A DNA stretch of 64,000 nt, taken from assembly GCF_019320115.1 (NCBI RefSeq), contig NC_089589.1, positions 17,299,641 through 17,363,640 of the forward strand. Reading direction: 5' to 3'. The position numbers and the translations under genes are program-made. Origin of the DNA: Miscanthus floridulus (lineage: Eukaryota; Streptophyta; Magnoliopsida; Poales; Poaceae). Under the pieces are notes generated by a model, which did no database searches, was not told where the DNA came from, and worked only from the letters and a program-made list of their open reading frames with translations. Below are positions 22,781 through 35,800 of this stretch, piece after piece (positions within the stretch are counted from its first letter, which is position 1; each line of letters opens with the position of its first letter).

Positions 22781-23893
22781 TTAGGGATAAAAGCGACGTA
22801 GCTGTTCTATGTTCCAAGCGTTGGTGAAGACTTCGCCCTTCTCGTTGGCCAGCTTGTAGGTCATGGGCTTCAGTACTTGGGCGATGATGTACGGTCCTTC
22901 CCATGGCGGGGCCAGCTTGTGGCGGCCCTTGTTGCTCTGTGCTAGCCTCAATACCAGGTCGCCTACCTTCAAGTCCCGGCCTCGGACGCGCCGAGCCTGA
23001 TAGCGCCGTAGGCTCTGCTGATATTTGGCCGAGTGTAGTAGTGCGACGTCTCGGGCTTCCTCCAGTTGATCGAGGGTGTCCTCTCGGGTGGTGCGGTTAC
23101 TTTGTTCGTTATAGGCTTGTAGCCTCGGGGAACCATATTGCAAGTCGGTGGGGAGGATGGCCTCAGCCCCATAGACTAGGAAGAAAGGCGTGAACCCCGT
23201 GGCTCGGCTTGGAGTGTTCCTCAGGTTCCATATGACCGACGGGAGTTCGGCGAGCCATTTCTTGCCAAACTTTTTCAACCAGTTATGAATTCTTGGTTTG
23301 AGGCCTTGTAGGATCATGCCGTTGGCACGCTCTACTTGGCCGTTGGTCCTTGGGTGTCCTACGGCCGACCAGGCCACACGGATGTGGTGGTCGTCGCAAA
23401 ACGCTAGGAACTTTTTGCCGGTGAACTGTGTCCCATTGTCGGTGATGATGGTGTTGGGGACCCCAAATCTATGGATAATGTCAGTGAAGAATAGCACTGC
23501 CTGCTCGGATTTGATTTGATTGATTGGACGAGCCTCGATCCATTTGGAGAACTTGTCGATTGATACCAGTAGATGGGTATAGCCCCCGGGGGCCTTTTGC
23601 AGAGGCCCGACCATGTCAAGCCCCCACATGGCGAACGGCCATGTGATAGGGATGGTTTGCAGGGCCAGGGCCGGGAGATGTGTCTGCCGAGCATAGTACT
23701 GGCATCCTTCGCAGGAGCGTACTAGCTTGGTGGCGTCGGCGACCGCCATCGGCCAGTAGTACCCTTGGCGGAAAGCGTTCCCTACGAGCGTCCGAGGCGC
23801 CGCATGGTGCCCGCAAGCGCCTGCGTGTAAGTCCCAAAGCAAGGCTTGGCCCACCTCGGAACTGATACATCGTTGGAGGACACCTGAGGGACT
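22781..23893 (-). pseudogene. Tat pol: integrase, copy 1
   Basis: The integrase starts with an HHCC zinc-binding region (HAGACGHH, then CEGCQYYA) and continues with the DDE core (LDMVGPLQ, TDNGTQFTGKKF, and GHPRTNGQVERANG with the catalytic Glu). It ends with a basic C-terminal segment (KVGDLVLRLAQ, PPWEGPYIIAQVLKPMTYKL). There is no chromodomain, as expected for Tat. A TGA at 23894-23896, one transition away from CGA, separates it from the upstream RNase H frame. The remainder is open to the natural stop. Confidence 0.85.
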
Positions 23894-24634
23894 TCACCTG
23901 TACAATTCATCATTGTAGAGGGCGTAGGTCTTGGCTCGGCGCGCAAGCCGTCGTGCTTCGGTTCTGTCATCAGGGAGCTCCCCCCGATCAAGCCAATCGA
24001 GGAACGGGACTCGCCAGTCCGCGTCCTGATCAGTCTGCGGAGGCTCGGTGTTGACCTCCATGACCTCGGGCTCGGTCGAGGGGGTCTCGGTAGCAGAGGG
24101 GGCGACGGGCTTTGCCATAGGTTCCACAGGTGGGCCCTCCTCTGTTGTCGAGGTGTAGCAAATGGAAGGTTTGTGGAGGTCTCTGATGTAGACGTTCGGG
24201 GGGACCGGGGCCCGTGCCGAGGCCATCTTTGCCAGCTCGTCAGCGGCCTCGTTGTGCTTCTGCGCGACGTGATTTAGTTCAAGACCATCGAACTTGTCTT
24301 CTAGGCGTCGTACCAACTTGCAGTAAGCCTCCATTTTGGGGTCGAGGCAATTCGACTCCTTCATCACTTGATCTATGACGAGCCGCGAGTCGCCTCGGAC
24401 GTCGAGGCGCCGTGCCCCAAGTTCGATGGCGACTTGTAAGCCGTTGATGAGGGCCTCGTACTCTGCCACGTTGTTGGAGGCGGCGAAGTGGAGCCGCACC
24501 ATGTAGCGCATGTGTACTCTGAGGGGCGAGATGAACAGCAGACCTGTGCCTGCCCCGGTTTTCATCAGGGACCCGTCGAAGTACAAGGTCCAGCACTCCG
24601 TCTGAGTTTGAGCCGGTGGCAATTGGGTGTCTGT
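23894..24634 (-). pseudogene. Tat pol: second (archaeal-type) RNase H, copy 1
   Basis: The domain has the pattern WTLYFDGSLMKTGAGTG, SNNVAEYEALINGL, GDSRLVIDQV and HNEAADELAK, which places the D-E-D-H/D catalytic residues of an added RNase H. The linker to integrase is Pro/Thr-rich. A second RNase H after the usual degenerate one in the RT polypeptide marks the Tat lineage. The frame is the same as in the flanking pol segments. Confidence 0.8.
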
Positions 24635-26026
24635 CTAGTCAGCCATGAAATCGATCAAGACCTGAGACTTGATCGCTTTTCGAGGTGTAAAGGTCAAGGT
24701 TTCCCCCATAAGCTCGACGGCCCACTTGGCTATCCTGCCCGAGGCCTCCCGGTTATGAACTATCTCGCCCAGGGGGAAAGATGATACCACAGTCACTGGG
24801 TGTGACTCGAAGTAGTGACGCAATTTGCGCCGGGCCAGGACCACGGCGTAGATCAGCTTCTGGATGTGGGGGTAGCGTGCTTTGGTCTCGGAGAGCACCT
24901 CGCTGATGAAATAAACAGGGCATTGGGTGGGCAGAGCATGCCCCTCCTCCTGCCTCTCTACCACTACAGCAGCGCTGACCACCTGGGTCGTTGCGGCAAC
25001 ATAGAGTAAGAGGGCCTCGTCCCTGGCCGGGGGTACCAGGACGGGAGGATGTGTGAGCAGCGTCTTGAGTCTATCGAGGGCTTCTTCGGCCTCGGGGGTC
25101 CAAGAAAAACGCTTGGATTTTCTCAAGAGTCGGTACAGAGGCAAACCTTTTTCGCCGAGGCGTGAGATGAAGCGGCTCAGGGCCGCAAGGCATCCCAGGA
25201 CCCTCTGTACTCCCTTGAGGTCTCTGATTGGTCCCATGCCGGTTATGGCCGAGACCTTCTCTGGGTTGGCTTCAATGCCGCGTTCTGAGACTATGAATCC
25301 CAAGAGCATGCCTCGGGGGACCCCGAACACACACTTCTTGGGGTTGAGCTTGATGCCTTTCTCTCTAAGGCATTTGAAGGTTATCCTCAAGTCGTCGACG
25401 AGACCCTCGGCCTTTCTGGTCTTGACCACGATGTCGTCTACGTAGGCCTCGACGGTCTGCCCAATGTTGTCGCCAAAGTCCTGGGTCATGCACCGCTGGT
25501 ACGTGGCACCTGCATTTCTGAGGCCGAAGGGCATCGTTACGTAGCAGTACATGCCGAATGGTGTGATGAAAGAAGTCGCGAGCTAGTCGGACTCTTTCAT
25601 CTTGATTTGATGGTAACCAGAGTACGCATCAAGGAAAGACAGGGTCTCGCACCCTACAGTGGAATCAACGATTTGATCGATTTGGGGTAATGGGAAGGGG
25701 ACCTTTGGACAGGCTTTGTTCAAACCGGTGTAGTCTACACACATCCTCCATTTCCCATTTTTCTTCTTGACTAACACGGGGTTAGCCAACCACTCTGGGT
25801 GGGACACTTCCTTGATGAACCCGGCCGCCAAGAGTTTCTGTACCTCCTCACCGATGGCCCTACGCTTTTCCTCGTCGAAGCGGCGCAGGCGTTGCCTCGC
25901 CGGTCTAGATCTGGCCCGGATGTCCAGGGCGTGCTCGGTGACCTCCCTCAGTATGCCCGGCATGTCCGAGGGACTCCATGCGAATATGTCGGCGTTTGCA
26001 TGGAGAAAGTCGATGAGCACGACTTC
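24635..26026 (-). pseudogene. Tat pol: reverse transcriptase and first RNase H, copy 1
   Basis: RT motifs appear in order: GFIKEVSHPEWLANPVLVKK, KWRMCVDYTGLNKACPK, FLDAYSGYHQI, FGLRNAGATYQR and the catalytic YVDDIVVKT. A connection region and a gypsy-type RNase H remnant follow (LLLYVAAT, PVYFISEVLSETKARYPH). Three in-frame stops interrupt it: TAG at 26027-26029 just before, TAG at 25583-25585 within RT, and TAG at 24635-24637 at its end. The last two are one transition away from CAG and TGG. Confidence 0.85.
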
Positions 26027-26707
26027 CTATTTGATATCGAGGGTGGCGCTGATCCTCAGCGCTCGGTCGTCGGGGCAGGCGGGGTCGACCGGGATGAGTT
26101 TGATGGCTTCCGTGGGCTCGAACGCCCCCGCACGACGCTTGGAGTCAGGCGCCTCGCCACTGAGTTGGTCGAGGTGGGCGATGAGGGTCTCGGCCTCCGC
26201 TAGAGCCTCGGTGTACTCGATGCACTCAACGTCGCAGTCGTATGCATGTTCGTATGTGGACTCAATCGTGATGACACCGCTAGGGCCTGGCATCTTGAGC
26301 TTGAGATAGGTATAGTTGGGTACTACCATGAACTTGGCGTAACACGGCCGCCCCAGGATGGCGTGGTAGGCTCCCCCAAACCCGACTACCTCGAAGGTAA
26401 GGACTTCCTTGCAGTAGTTGGAGGGGGTGCCGAAGCAGACGGAAAGGTCGATGCGCCCAATGGGTCGCGTGCGCTTCCCTAGTACGATGCCGTGGAAGGG
26501 GGCGACGCCACCTTGGAGCCTCAACCAGTCGATCTCCAAGAGCTCTAGGGTATTGACGTAGAGGATGTTGAGGCCACTGCCTCCGTCCATCAACACCTTG
26601 GAGAGTCGGGTGTTGCCGATGATCGGGTCGACGACCAGTGGGTACTGCCCGGGATTCGGAACATGGTCAGGGTGGTCATCTCGATCGAAGGTGATCGCCT
26701 CCCGAGA
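26027..26707 (-). pseudogene. Tat pol: aspartic protease, copy 1
   Basis: The active-site motif is VLMDGGSGLNILYV, a DGG variant of the usual D-[ST]-G, and is typical of grass Tat elements. A hydrophobic flap-like region follows (GGAYHAILGRPCYAKFM, with the second conserved ILGRP motif). The frame continues from gag and into RT, interrupted only by stop codons. Confidence 0.75.
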
Positions 26708-28854
26708 CTAGTCAAGGTACTGGGGGGTGGCCACTTTGATCGAGAAGACTTCTTGGCATTCCTTCTTGCGCTGCTGCGCCGTAAGGCGCGCCGAGGGTCC
26801 ACCGAAGATCATGAAGGCGTTGCGTACCTCGGGGAACCCGTCGTCCTTGTCTTCGTCCCAGTCGCTGGCACCCTTCTGCTTGGCGTCGTCGTCGGGGAGC
26901 CCGAGCCTAGCGTAGTAACGTCGTAGCATGGAGCAATCCTCGAGGGCGTGCTTGACCGGGCCTTGGTGATAAGGGCATGGTTTCTTGAGCATGTCGTCGA
27001 AAGGCCTAGGGCCTTTGGGGCCTCAGGGATTCTTGCGTTCTATGGCCCCGACCAGATCAGCCTCCATGACCTCCTGCTTCCCTAGGCGCCCCTTTTTCTT
27101 TCTCTTAGGGAGGTGGGAGGCCGAGGCATCGGGGGCCTCGTCCCTCCGTTTTCCCTTGGTGTCGCTGTCGGGGAAGATGGCTCCGACAGCCTCCTCGCCC
27201 GAGGCGAAGTTGGTGGCGATGTCGAGGAGCGCAGCAGCGGTGCGTGGCACGTTCCGACCTAACTCCCGAACCAGGTCTCGGCAGGTGGTGCCGGAGAGGA
27301 AAGCCTGTACGATCTCCGAGTGGCCGACGCTGGGCAACTCGGTGCACTGTTTGGAGAAGCGCTGGATGAAGTCTTGGAGAGACTCGTCTGGTTTCTGGCG
27401 GCAACTCTTAAGGTCCCAGGAGTTTCCGGGACGTACGTATGTGCCCTGGAAATTCCCAATGAAGATCTGAACCAAGTCGCGCCAGTCGTGGATCTGAGAG
27501 GGAGGAAGGTGCTCAAGCCAGGCTCGCGCCGAGTCTGACAAGAGCCGGGGGAGGTTGCGGATGATGAGCAGATCGTCGTCCGCGCCACCTAGCTGACAAG
27601 CCAGGCGGTAATCGGCAAGCCAAAGCTCGGGGTTGGTCTCACCGCTATATTTTGTGAGGTTGGTTGGCTGGCGAAACCGGGCTGGGAACTGAGCGTTGCG
27701 GATAGCTCTACTGAAGACCCGAGGGCCAGGTGGTTCAGGAGAGGGACTGCAGTCTTCCTCGCTGTCATAACGGCCACCCCGATGCGGATGGTAGCCTCGG
27801 GCGGGCCCCTCACCATCGTGGCGTCGTCGTCGGCCGACCACCTCATGGTCTCCCTGCGCCTCGTGTCGATTGTCGAGGCGGTCAAGAAGCACGGGGACCC
27901 TGTGGGCTATCGGTGCTCGAGCGGGCTCGGGGCGTCCCGAGGCTTCCCTATCCTGCCGAGGCGGGGCTATGGGCAAGTTCGAGGCGCCCCCATGCCGTCG
28001 GGAGGCGGAACTTTCGGCCTGCTAAACCGCGGCGGTCTCTAGGAGATCCCGGAGCTCGCCGCGGACCCGCCGCCCCTCCATGGTAGAAGGCTCGGGCATT
28101 GCGCAGACCAGCATTGCCGTGGCCGCGACGTTCTGGCTGGCGCGATTGAAGACTGGGGGTTGCTCACTCCCTTCGTCGTCATGGATGCGGTGGTGCACAT
28201 CGCGGCCCTCCGTCGGGCTCCCCCGCCTTCACCGCGACCTCGCTGTTCCTGTTCGAGAGTATCTCGAAGCTGCTGCAGAAGGAGTTGGTCTTGTTCGACC
28301 TTGGCCTGGTGCTCATGGAGTTGTTCCAGGTCTGGGCGTTGAGGTCGCGCAAGGGCGGGGGTCTCGTTTCGTGCGGCCGGCAGGACAATGCATGGAGGTG
28401 TGGCAGCACCTGTACCCGGGCGAAGCAGGGAACGGCTACCTGCCCCCTCATCCTCCTCGCTCGCTCTCGGCATCCTAAGCCCGACGTGAAAACATTCGCG
28501 AGTGGGGTCGTAGGTGCCTTTGTCGTCGGAGTCGGAGTAGCCTAAGCAGTAGTCGCTCGCGGCCAAGAACTGGCGCATAGCCCCAGGGTCGTGGAGTTCG
28601 GAGAAATCCACTCTGGGCCATGCCTCATCCTCCTCCGAGGAGTCGGCGTGGGTGCTTAGGTCGAGAATGAAGCGCTGGCGGCGTTCTGAGGGATCCTCAT
28701 GAGCGGCAGTGTAAGCGTAGGCATATGAGGAAGTGGCATTTCTCAACCCAAGGGGGTATGGGGGTGGTGCCGTCGCCAGACTCTGCTCCGCCGGGATCGG
28801 CTCCTTAGGGAGCGGTGGAGCGGGGCTTGGTGATGGGGCATCGCCGTGTGCCAT
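26708..28854 (-). pseudogene. Tat gag, copy 1
   Basis: The N-terminal part (28854-28039) is low-complexity, acidic and glutamine-rich. A frameshift leads into 27976-27023, which has the retrotransposon gag core (RFRQPTNLTKYSGETNPELW, LPPSQIHDWRDLVQIFIGNF, ESLQDFIQRFSKQCTELP). After a TGA (27023-27025) the frame continues with CPYHQGPVKHALEDC, a zinc-knuckle-like segment, and reaches a TAG at 26708-26710. From 27976 to 22781 all gag-pol pieces share one frame, so the source element encoded one polyprotein. Confidence 0.8.
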
Positions 28855-29228
28855 CGGCGATTTTCCTTCGTCCCAGCTCAGGCGAGATAGGTCCCCAGCC
28901 AGGGACCCAGTGCCAACAGCTGGTCGCAGGATACCGGCGGGGAGCGGCGTGCCATCCTGAATTCGCGTAGTGTCGGGGTGGTCTTGCTCGCGTCGTGCCT
29001 GGCGGGCGCGGCGAGAGCGACCGCTCGGACGCCGCCTGCGCCTGGGCTACCAGTGCGTGACTTCATCGTCGGTTGGTGGGGCTCGAGGAGTGAGGAGTAC
29101 CATGTCGTACTCATGCCCTAGGGACATGAACTCTAGGCTCCCAAACCAAACCACCGTGCCAAGACACAACGGTCGTACGGGGTCTGCCATCCGGAACCTG
29201 TTGGGATGACGAAACTGACATGCAGAGG
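28855..29228 (-). other. Untranslated leader of Tat copy 1
   Basis: This GC-rich stretch lies between the primer-binding site and the first gag ATG of the minus-strand element. No coding sequence is recognised. Confidence 0.5.
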
Positions 29229-29246
29229 CCCCTACCTAGCGCGCCA
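29229..29246 (-). promoter_or_regulatory. Primer-binding site of Tat copy 1
   Basis: On the minus strand TGGCGCGCTAGGTAGGGG lies two bases after the 5' LTR end (CCGACA). It begins with the TGG complementary to a tRNA CCA end. I do not assign the tRNA. Confidence 0.65.
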
Positions 29247-29248
29247 AC

Positions 29249-30591
29249 TGTCGGTGTTTCGGACTGGGGGGTCCTCAACCAACCAACTAGTAAATGTGAA
29301 CTGCATGCCCCTAATCCCGGATGGTGATGCAAAGAGACATAAGGTGTATACTGGTTTAGGCAATCGGTGCCCTACGTCCAGTCTGAGAGATCGATCTTGT
29401 ATTCCTTGCACCGAAGTGCTTGTAGTAGGGGGTTACAAGCTGGGTGAGAGAAGGAGCTAGTCCCAGGTCTCGGCGAGGTGTGATGTGGGCTGCTTGAGAC
29501 GTTGCTCTCAGGCGGCTGGGATGCGTATGTGTGTGTTACCAGGTGTTCTTCCCCGTGAGTCCCCCCTTCTAAGTGGCCCAAGTCCTCTCCTTTTATAGTT
29601 GAAGGGAGGACAAGGACAGTACATGTGTTAATTACGCAGCGTCGTGCCAACAGGGGCGACATGTCCGAGCCCTGTGGCCTGTCCCTGTGGCGACGTGGTC
29701 GTCGAAGTGGTCCGTCCTTGGAGCACTAGGGCGGCGTGCGAGTCCCATCCGATCCTATGCGTGGTGAGAGCCCTGGGACCGTCTAAAAGTGGGTGCGGCG
29801 GTGGACGTGCAAACCGCTGTGGGCGGACTGTACGCGAGGCCGAGGCTTGCCGGTGCCAAGGCCACACCGCAATGGGGGGTCTCGGCGGGCATGATCCCCA
29901 AGATAGCCGAGACCTTGGTGCACAGTGCCGAGGCCCTGAGTGGGTGGCTCATTTGGTGTGTCGGCTTGGAGGCGGTGATGTACCGAGACAGGTTGTCCGT
30001 GCGATGTTGTTTTCGAGGCGGAGATCGCGGGACACAGTGCGGTGTGGGCGCTGATCGTGGCACAGCGTCAGGACATAGTGGCCGGTAATCCCTGCCGTGC
30101 CCTGTCCCGGCCGGTATGGCGCTGATGCGACCTCAGGTCCTGTCGGCCACTCCGTGGCGTCGAGCCCTCGTCCGGTGAAGAATGTGGGAGTGGTTGAAGT
30201 ATTAATGAGACACGACATGCTGTCGGGAAGGTCGGCCGAGGCGCGGGGGGGGGCGATGGGCCGCGGACGAACCGGCCTCGAGCGACGTGGAGAATGAGGC
30301 CTCGCGCGAGACGGAGATCGGACTCCTTGCCGAGACCTTCCGTGAGAGGCCTCGCGCAACACGGAGAATGCACCCCCTGCCGAGGCCTTCCGTGGGGAGC
30401 CTCGCACGAGGCGGAGATTGCGTTCCCTGCCGAGGCCTCCTGCGCGAGGCTCGAGGTGAGGCGGAGGGCTTGGTGGGCCCAGTTGTGGCGGGTGAGGGGC
30501 CCATGGCTTATCTTCTAGCTTTGTTTTTGATGGAACCTAAGCGACCCCTTTGATGTTCGCTCAGGGTACCCCCGTTCTAAGGTACCCGACA
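29249..30591 (-). repeat. Tat LTR2 (5' LTR of copy 1, 3' LTR of copy 2)
   Basis: The LTR is 1343 bp with intact TGTCGG...CCGACA ends. It directly follows the primer-binding site of copy 1 on one side and abuts a purine tract of copy 2 on the other, so it is shared by both. Its minus-strand TATA box, TATAAAAGG, is at about 29589-29597. Confidence 0.88.
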
Positions 30592-32630
30592 GTAGCCCCC
30601 GAGCCTCTGGGGGAGTGCGTGCACTCTCCCTGAGGGTTTGCCGAGGCTTGGTTCATACCCGCTCCCGTAGGAATTGGGTTTTGTTCCTTGAGGTTCCGGT
30701 GGGTGCGCGCGAGCGTACCCGCCGGGTGTAGCCCCCGAGGCCCTGGAGGAGTGGAGTTACTCCTCCAGGGGCTTTTTTATTTTCGTGTTTGAACGAGTAG
30801 TTCTTATCGCATTTGCCGAGCCCATAGACGCAAGCTCGGGTTGCAGGGGTCTCGACGAGGTTGCAGGAAAAAGCCCTCTAGCCTCCGCACAGAGCGAGAG
30901 GTTCGTCAGGGGCCCCCTGACTTTTGGTATGACCCTCATGCTTCCTTTCGCTCGGAAGGAGGGGTGGAATGTGCCAGGTTACCCTCGATGGGCATGAGCG
31001 TGGACACTTCCGTTGAGCTGTTATCGGGTAGTTCGAGTGGAGGCCCGAACCCCGTTCGCTAGGGGACGGCTAGCGGTCCAGAGACGCACTCCAAGAGTAC
31101 CAGAGGGTTTCTCTAGTGGGTGCCGAGGCCGTTCGCTGGGCCTCGGTGGCTCGGTGCCTCCCTACGGTGGGATCCCATTCGGAGACTTCCCTGCCGGTCT
31201 CGGACACGACTTAGGACACCCCGAGCGACTGTTCGCTCGGGCCTGGGCCATTCGTAGGCTCGCCCCGAAGTCGTCCCTGACTCTGCTGCACTAGGGCGGC
31301 TGTCGAAACCTCTTGGAGGCCCAGCCTTCGAACCCCTAGACCATAATGGGCTCGCTGCCCTTTGTCGTGTTTTGTAATGAAACCTCTAGCGTGGGCTTGG
31401 ACCGTTTGTCTTGGTCTTGGGTGCAAGAGGAGCCCTCGAGCCTCTGCCTAGAGCAAGAGGGCGGTCGGGGGTCCCTTGACTTTTTTATCCGACCCTTACA
31501 TATCCTTTTCGTTCGGATGGAGGGTTTCTTTGCCGAGGCCATTCTGGTCTCGGCAAGGTTGCAGGAAGAGCCCCTAGCCTCTGTGTGGAGCGAGAGGGCC
31601 GTCGGGAATTCCCCTAACTTTTTATACGCCCCTCGCGCGTGAGGGTTTGTTTGCCGAGGCCCCTTTTGGGCGCGAGCCCTAGTTGTGGGGTCTCGGCGTA
31701 TTTGCAGGAAGAGCCCTCTAGCCTCTGCACAGGGTGAGAGGGCCGTCAGGAGCTCTCCTGTCTTTTTGTACGACCCTCATGCTTCCTTTTCGCTCGGAAG
31801 GAGGGTTTGTTTTGCCAAGCCCCTTTGAGTGCGAGCCAGGGTCACTGGGTCTCGGCAAGGTTGTAGGAAGAGCCCCCTAGCCTCTGCATAGAACGAGAAG
31901 GCCGTCGGGGGTTCCCCTAACTTTTTGTGCGATCCTCACGCTTCCTTTTCGCTCGGAAGGAGGGGTGGAATGTGCCTCGCTACCCTCGGTGGGCACGAGC
32001 GGTGGCACTTCCGATGAGCTGTTATCGGGTAGTCCGAGTGGAGGCCCGTACCCCGTTCGCTAGGGGACGGCTAGCAGTCTAGAGACACACTCCAAGAGTA
32101 CCAGAAGATTTCTCTAGTGGGTGCCGAGGCCGTTCGCTGGGCCTCGGTGGCTCGGTGCCTCCCTACGATGGGATCCCATTCGGAGACTTTCCTCCGGTCT
32201 CAGACACGACTTTGGGCGTCCCAAGCGTTTCGCTTGCTTGGGCCTCGGCCCCATATAGGCCTGCCCGTGGTTGTCCTTGACTCTGTTATCCTGGGGCGGC
32301 TGTCGAAACCCTTTGGGGCCCAGCCTTCGAACCCCTGGATCGTAATAGGCTCAGAGCCTGGTTCCTTCATACGAAAGGAATAGGCCGCGGGGAATATCTT
32401 CCCCATTGGCTTGGCAATGGGTGGCGCGCCTTTTGAGGCGGTTTCATGGGGAGACGAAACGACGCCTGCTGCCGCAGTGGCTGAGCGTGACATGGTGTAT
32501 GGGACGTAACTGTCCTCGCATTTAATGTGGGAGACGTGGGCGCGTGGGCCGGCGAAATCGGCTCGTGGTTAACTGCGCTGGATCGGGGGAAAATCTCCCC
32601 GATTTCATCGCCTGTTCGTTTCGCCTCCTC
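30592..32630 (-). repeat. Tandem-repeat region, copy 2
   Basis: This is the homologue of 16207-18240 with the same degenerate ~150 bp units and the same duplicated ~410 bp block (about 30962-31380 and 31965-32390). It is non-coding. Confidence 0.7.
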
Positions 32631-32833
32631 CCTGCATAAATACCGGAAGAGTCTCGCCCCTCCTCGTCCTACCTTGCCTGCATTAGCACCGCCTCCGTCG
32701 AGCCATCGCTAGAGCAGCGGGTGCCGGGAAGAAGAGGAGAGAAGAGCGAGCCTAGGGAGAAAGCGAGAAAAAAGCGAGAGCATGGGAGAGAGAGAAAAAA
32801 CTCACCGCCGCACCTGATTCCTCCATCGCACCC

Positions 32834-35800
32834 ATGGCCGGCGACATCGTCGTTGTCGAGGCGGACCCCTGGGACCCGTCGGACGTCACCGAGGAGATGC
32901 TTCAGTCGCTTGTCGACGGTGGACTCCTTCGCCCGGTGACAGACCCCAGCAGGCCAGAGTGGATTGCTCCGTACAGCGAGCCAGAGCCGATGCCTCGCGA
33001 CGGCTACATCGTAAGCTTCGTCTCCTTCCACGAGCGCGGCCTCGGCGTCCTAGCGGACCGGTTCATACGGGCGCTCCCGCACTACTACGGCGTGGAGCTC
33101 CACAACTTCAATCCTAACCCCATCGCTCAGGCGGCTATCTTTGTTGCCATCTGCGAGGGGTATTTGGAGATTGCTCCCCATTGGGAGTTGTGGCTCCACC
33201 TATTCTAGGCGGGGCATACTACCAAGCCGACGGGCACGTCGGGCAAGAGGAAGGCGACGAGGGCCGGCGGCTGCACTCTCCAAGTGCGTCAGGACCGCCT
33301 GCACCTCTACATCCTGGCCCAACTCGCGTCCTCCAATCGCCGGTGGTACACGAGTTGGTTCTACCTCCGCAACGACGACGGAGGACTTCCCCCTTACACT
33401 AGGCGGATTGTGGAGAGTTGCCCGGAGAGGTGGAAGTACGGCGTCCCGAAGGACGATCAGCCCAAGCTTCCCCCTTACCGTGGCTGTGGTCGTGGCCGCC
33501 TTCCACCGCCGGAGGGTGCTGCCGCTGATGGCTCGGTGGCGGCGGCTATTTGAGATGAAGCCGGGTGAGCCTATTGAGGGCACCCGGATGTCCTCCTCCG
33601 CCCTTTCCGACGAGGAGATTCTTCGTCGAGTGGGGGAGACGGTCGAGGCAAAGCTGAGGGGCGGCAACTTGACCCCTATCGCGATGCGGCCATCGCGGGG
33701 GTTCCTTTCGCTGGTAAGTCATGTGCCGCTGTAGCCCCCGAGCCTCCTCAATCTCCCCTTACCCCTTGTTTCCTTATGCGCGTCCGTCGTTCCTGCAGGG
33801 GATGAGGGACGTGCGCTCCTCTCCTCCGCCCGTTCTCGAGGACACGAGGCGGCGGGCGATCAACCGTGCGCACACCGACGCGCAGAAAAAACAGAAAGAC
33901 GCCAAGGCGGCGAAACACATGAAGCAACTCCTCGCGCGTGAGGAGCTGGATAAGCGCCGCCGTCAACAAAGGAAGGAGGGTCTCCCGCTGGAGGAATCCC
34001 TGTCGACGTCGCTGTCGACGGAGGCCTCGGACGGGGATGACGGGGGCGAGGCGGGGCGAGGTCCCCTGGACCACCTTCCTGACATAGTGGAGGTGGTGCC
34101 CGGGGCGCTGGCCAGCATCCCGGCACTCCCGGGAGGAGGAGGAGAAGCGGACCCGGGGCCGGCGGTTGCCCACTCCGAGGCCGAGGCCGACACGCCCGAG
34201 GCGCGGGTGTTGGGCAAACGCGCCGTCAGCCCGATGGGCTCGGCGGCCGTGGTGGAGCGAGTGGCGGTGGGGACGACGCCACCGCCGCCGCAGAGGACCG
34301 AAGGGGCGCCGGGGTCCATTGAGGACCGGCCGGCGCCGATGGATACGGAGGCGACGCCTCTACCGCCGCCTCCGCCGTTGCGGATGAGGTTCGCCGTGGC
34401 GAAATGGTTGCCGCCCCGTTCAAGGTTAGTGTATTTTCGGTGGGGTCATAGTGCATTCCGTTCGCCTTTTTGGTCTCGCGCTGACCCTGTAGGTTATTTT
34501 TCCTTAGTCGGAAGCGGCTTGCGGACGAGCTCCCCTTGGCACCCCTTAAAGCGCTCAAGGCGAGCCCTGGCTCCTCCGCCCACTGGGTGGCGGAGGCACA
34601 AGCCGCTATCCAACGCGGCGCGGCGTCGGCGAGGGTCGACCCAAAGGGCTGGCCGCCCAAGGAGGGGTTGCCGAGGCGGCCCCTACGCAGATGAGGGAGG
34701 GAGCACTTCCACCTCGTGGGGGCGAGGCTCATGAGTCGAATGGGGCTGGCGTGCCCTTGGTTGCCGAGGCCCCCGGGGTCTCCGAGGCTGAGGCGACGGA
34801 GGCCACGGCGCCCACGACCGCCAAGACCGCAGTGGCCGTGGTTGGTGTCTCTGCGTCTGCCGAGGCCACGATGGCGGAGGCCAAAGCCCCCGAGACCGTC
34901 AAGGCCATCGCGATGGCGGCGATGCCGTCCGTCTAGGAGGCGGAGATGAAGGCGGCGGAGGCCTTGGTGGCGCCCTTGGTTCAGGGGCCGCCGTTGTTGC
35001 GAGAGAGCGCCCGGGAGACGGAGGTCTATCCGATCTCCTCCGATGATACTTCCCGGGCGTGGGAGGTGGTCGACGCCGAGGATGCCGGTGCCGTGGAACA
35101 GCCTGCGCCGATCTTGGACGAGGGGGGCTCGGCCCTCGTGTGGGTGCGACCCGAGCCTTGCGGGTGGGATCACCCGCGGGTACTGTGGCGGAGCTGGGAT
35201 GACCCTGAGGGGGAGCCCCTGTTCACCCTCGAGGACGCGGCCGAGGGCAGGCGCTAGGGCACCTTCGAGCAATACCGCCAGCTGGCGGAGCGGTCGCTAC
35301 GAACGGCCCTGTCCGTGGTGGCAGACGACCTGCCCGGAGTCGCCCAGGTTCGCGTTTTCGTTTCTCGCGCGACGTTGTCCTTTTCTGGTTTTGTTACAAT
35401 CAATGACCCCCCGTTCTACTTCCCCAGGAGCTCGAGACCCGGTCCCTTGGGAAGTCGGTCTTTCTCCGGCGAGAGAGGGGCGTCTAGGACCAGCTTCAGC
35501 GGCAGAAGGGCCTTCTTGCCGGCGCCAAGGAGCTCCTGTCGGCGTGGAGCGCGGAGGTAGAGGACCTCCGCCTTCATTGTGCCGACGCGAAGGTTGAGGC
35601 GGCCATGGCCCAGGCGCAACTCGCCCCTCTGGCGGCGTGGGTTAAGGAGTTGGAGGAGGAGCTCACCCGCGCGGTCAGCGACCGGGATGCCTTTAGGGGC
35701 CGAGCCGTTGAAGCTACAGCCTCGGCCGCGGCTCACGCAGGGCAGCTGGGGGCGGAACAGAGGGCGCACCAGCTGACGAAAGGTGCCTTGGATGTGGCCC

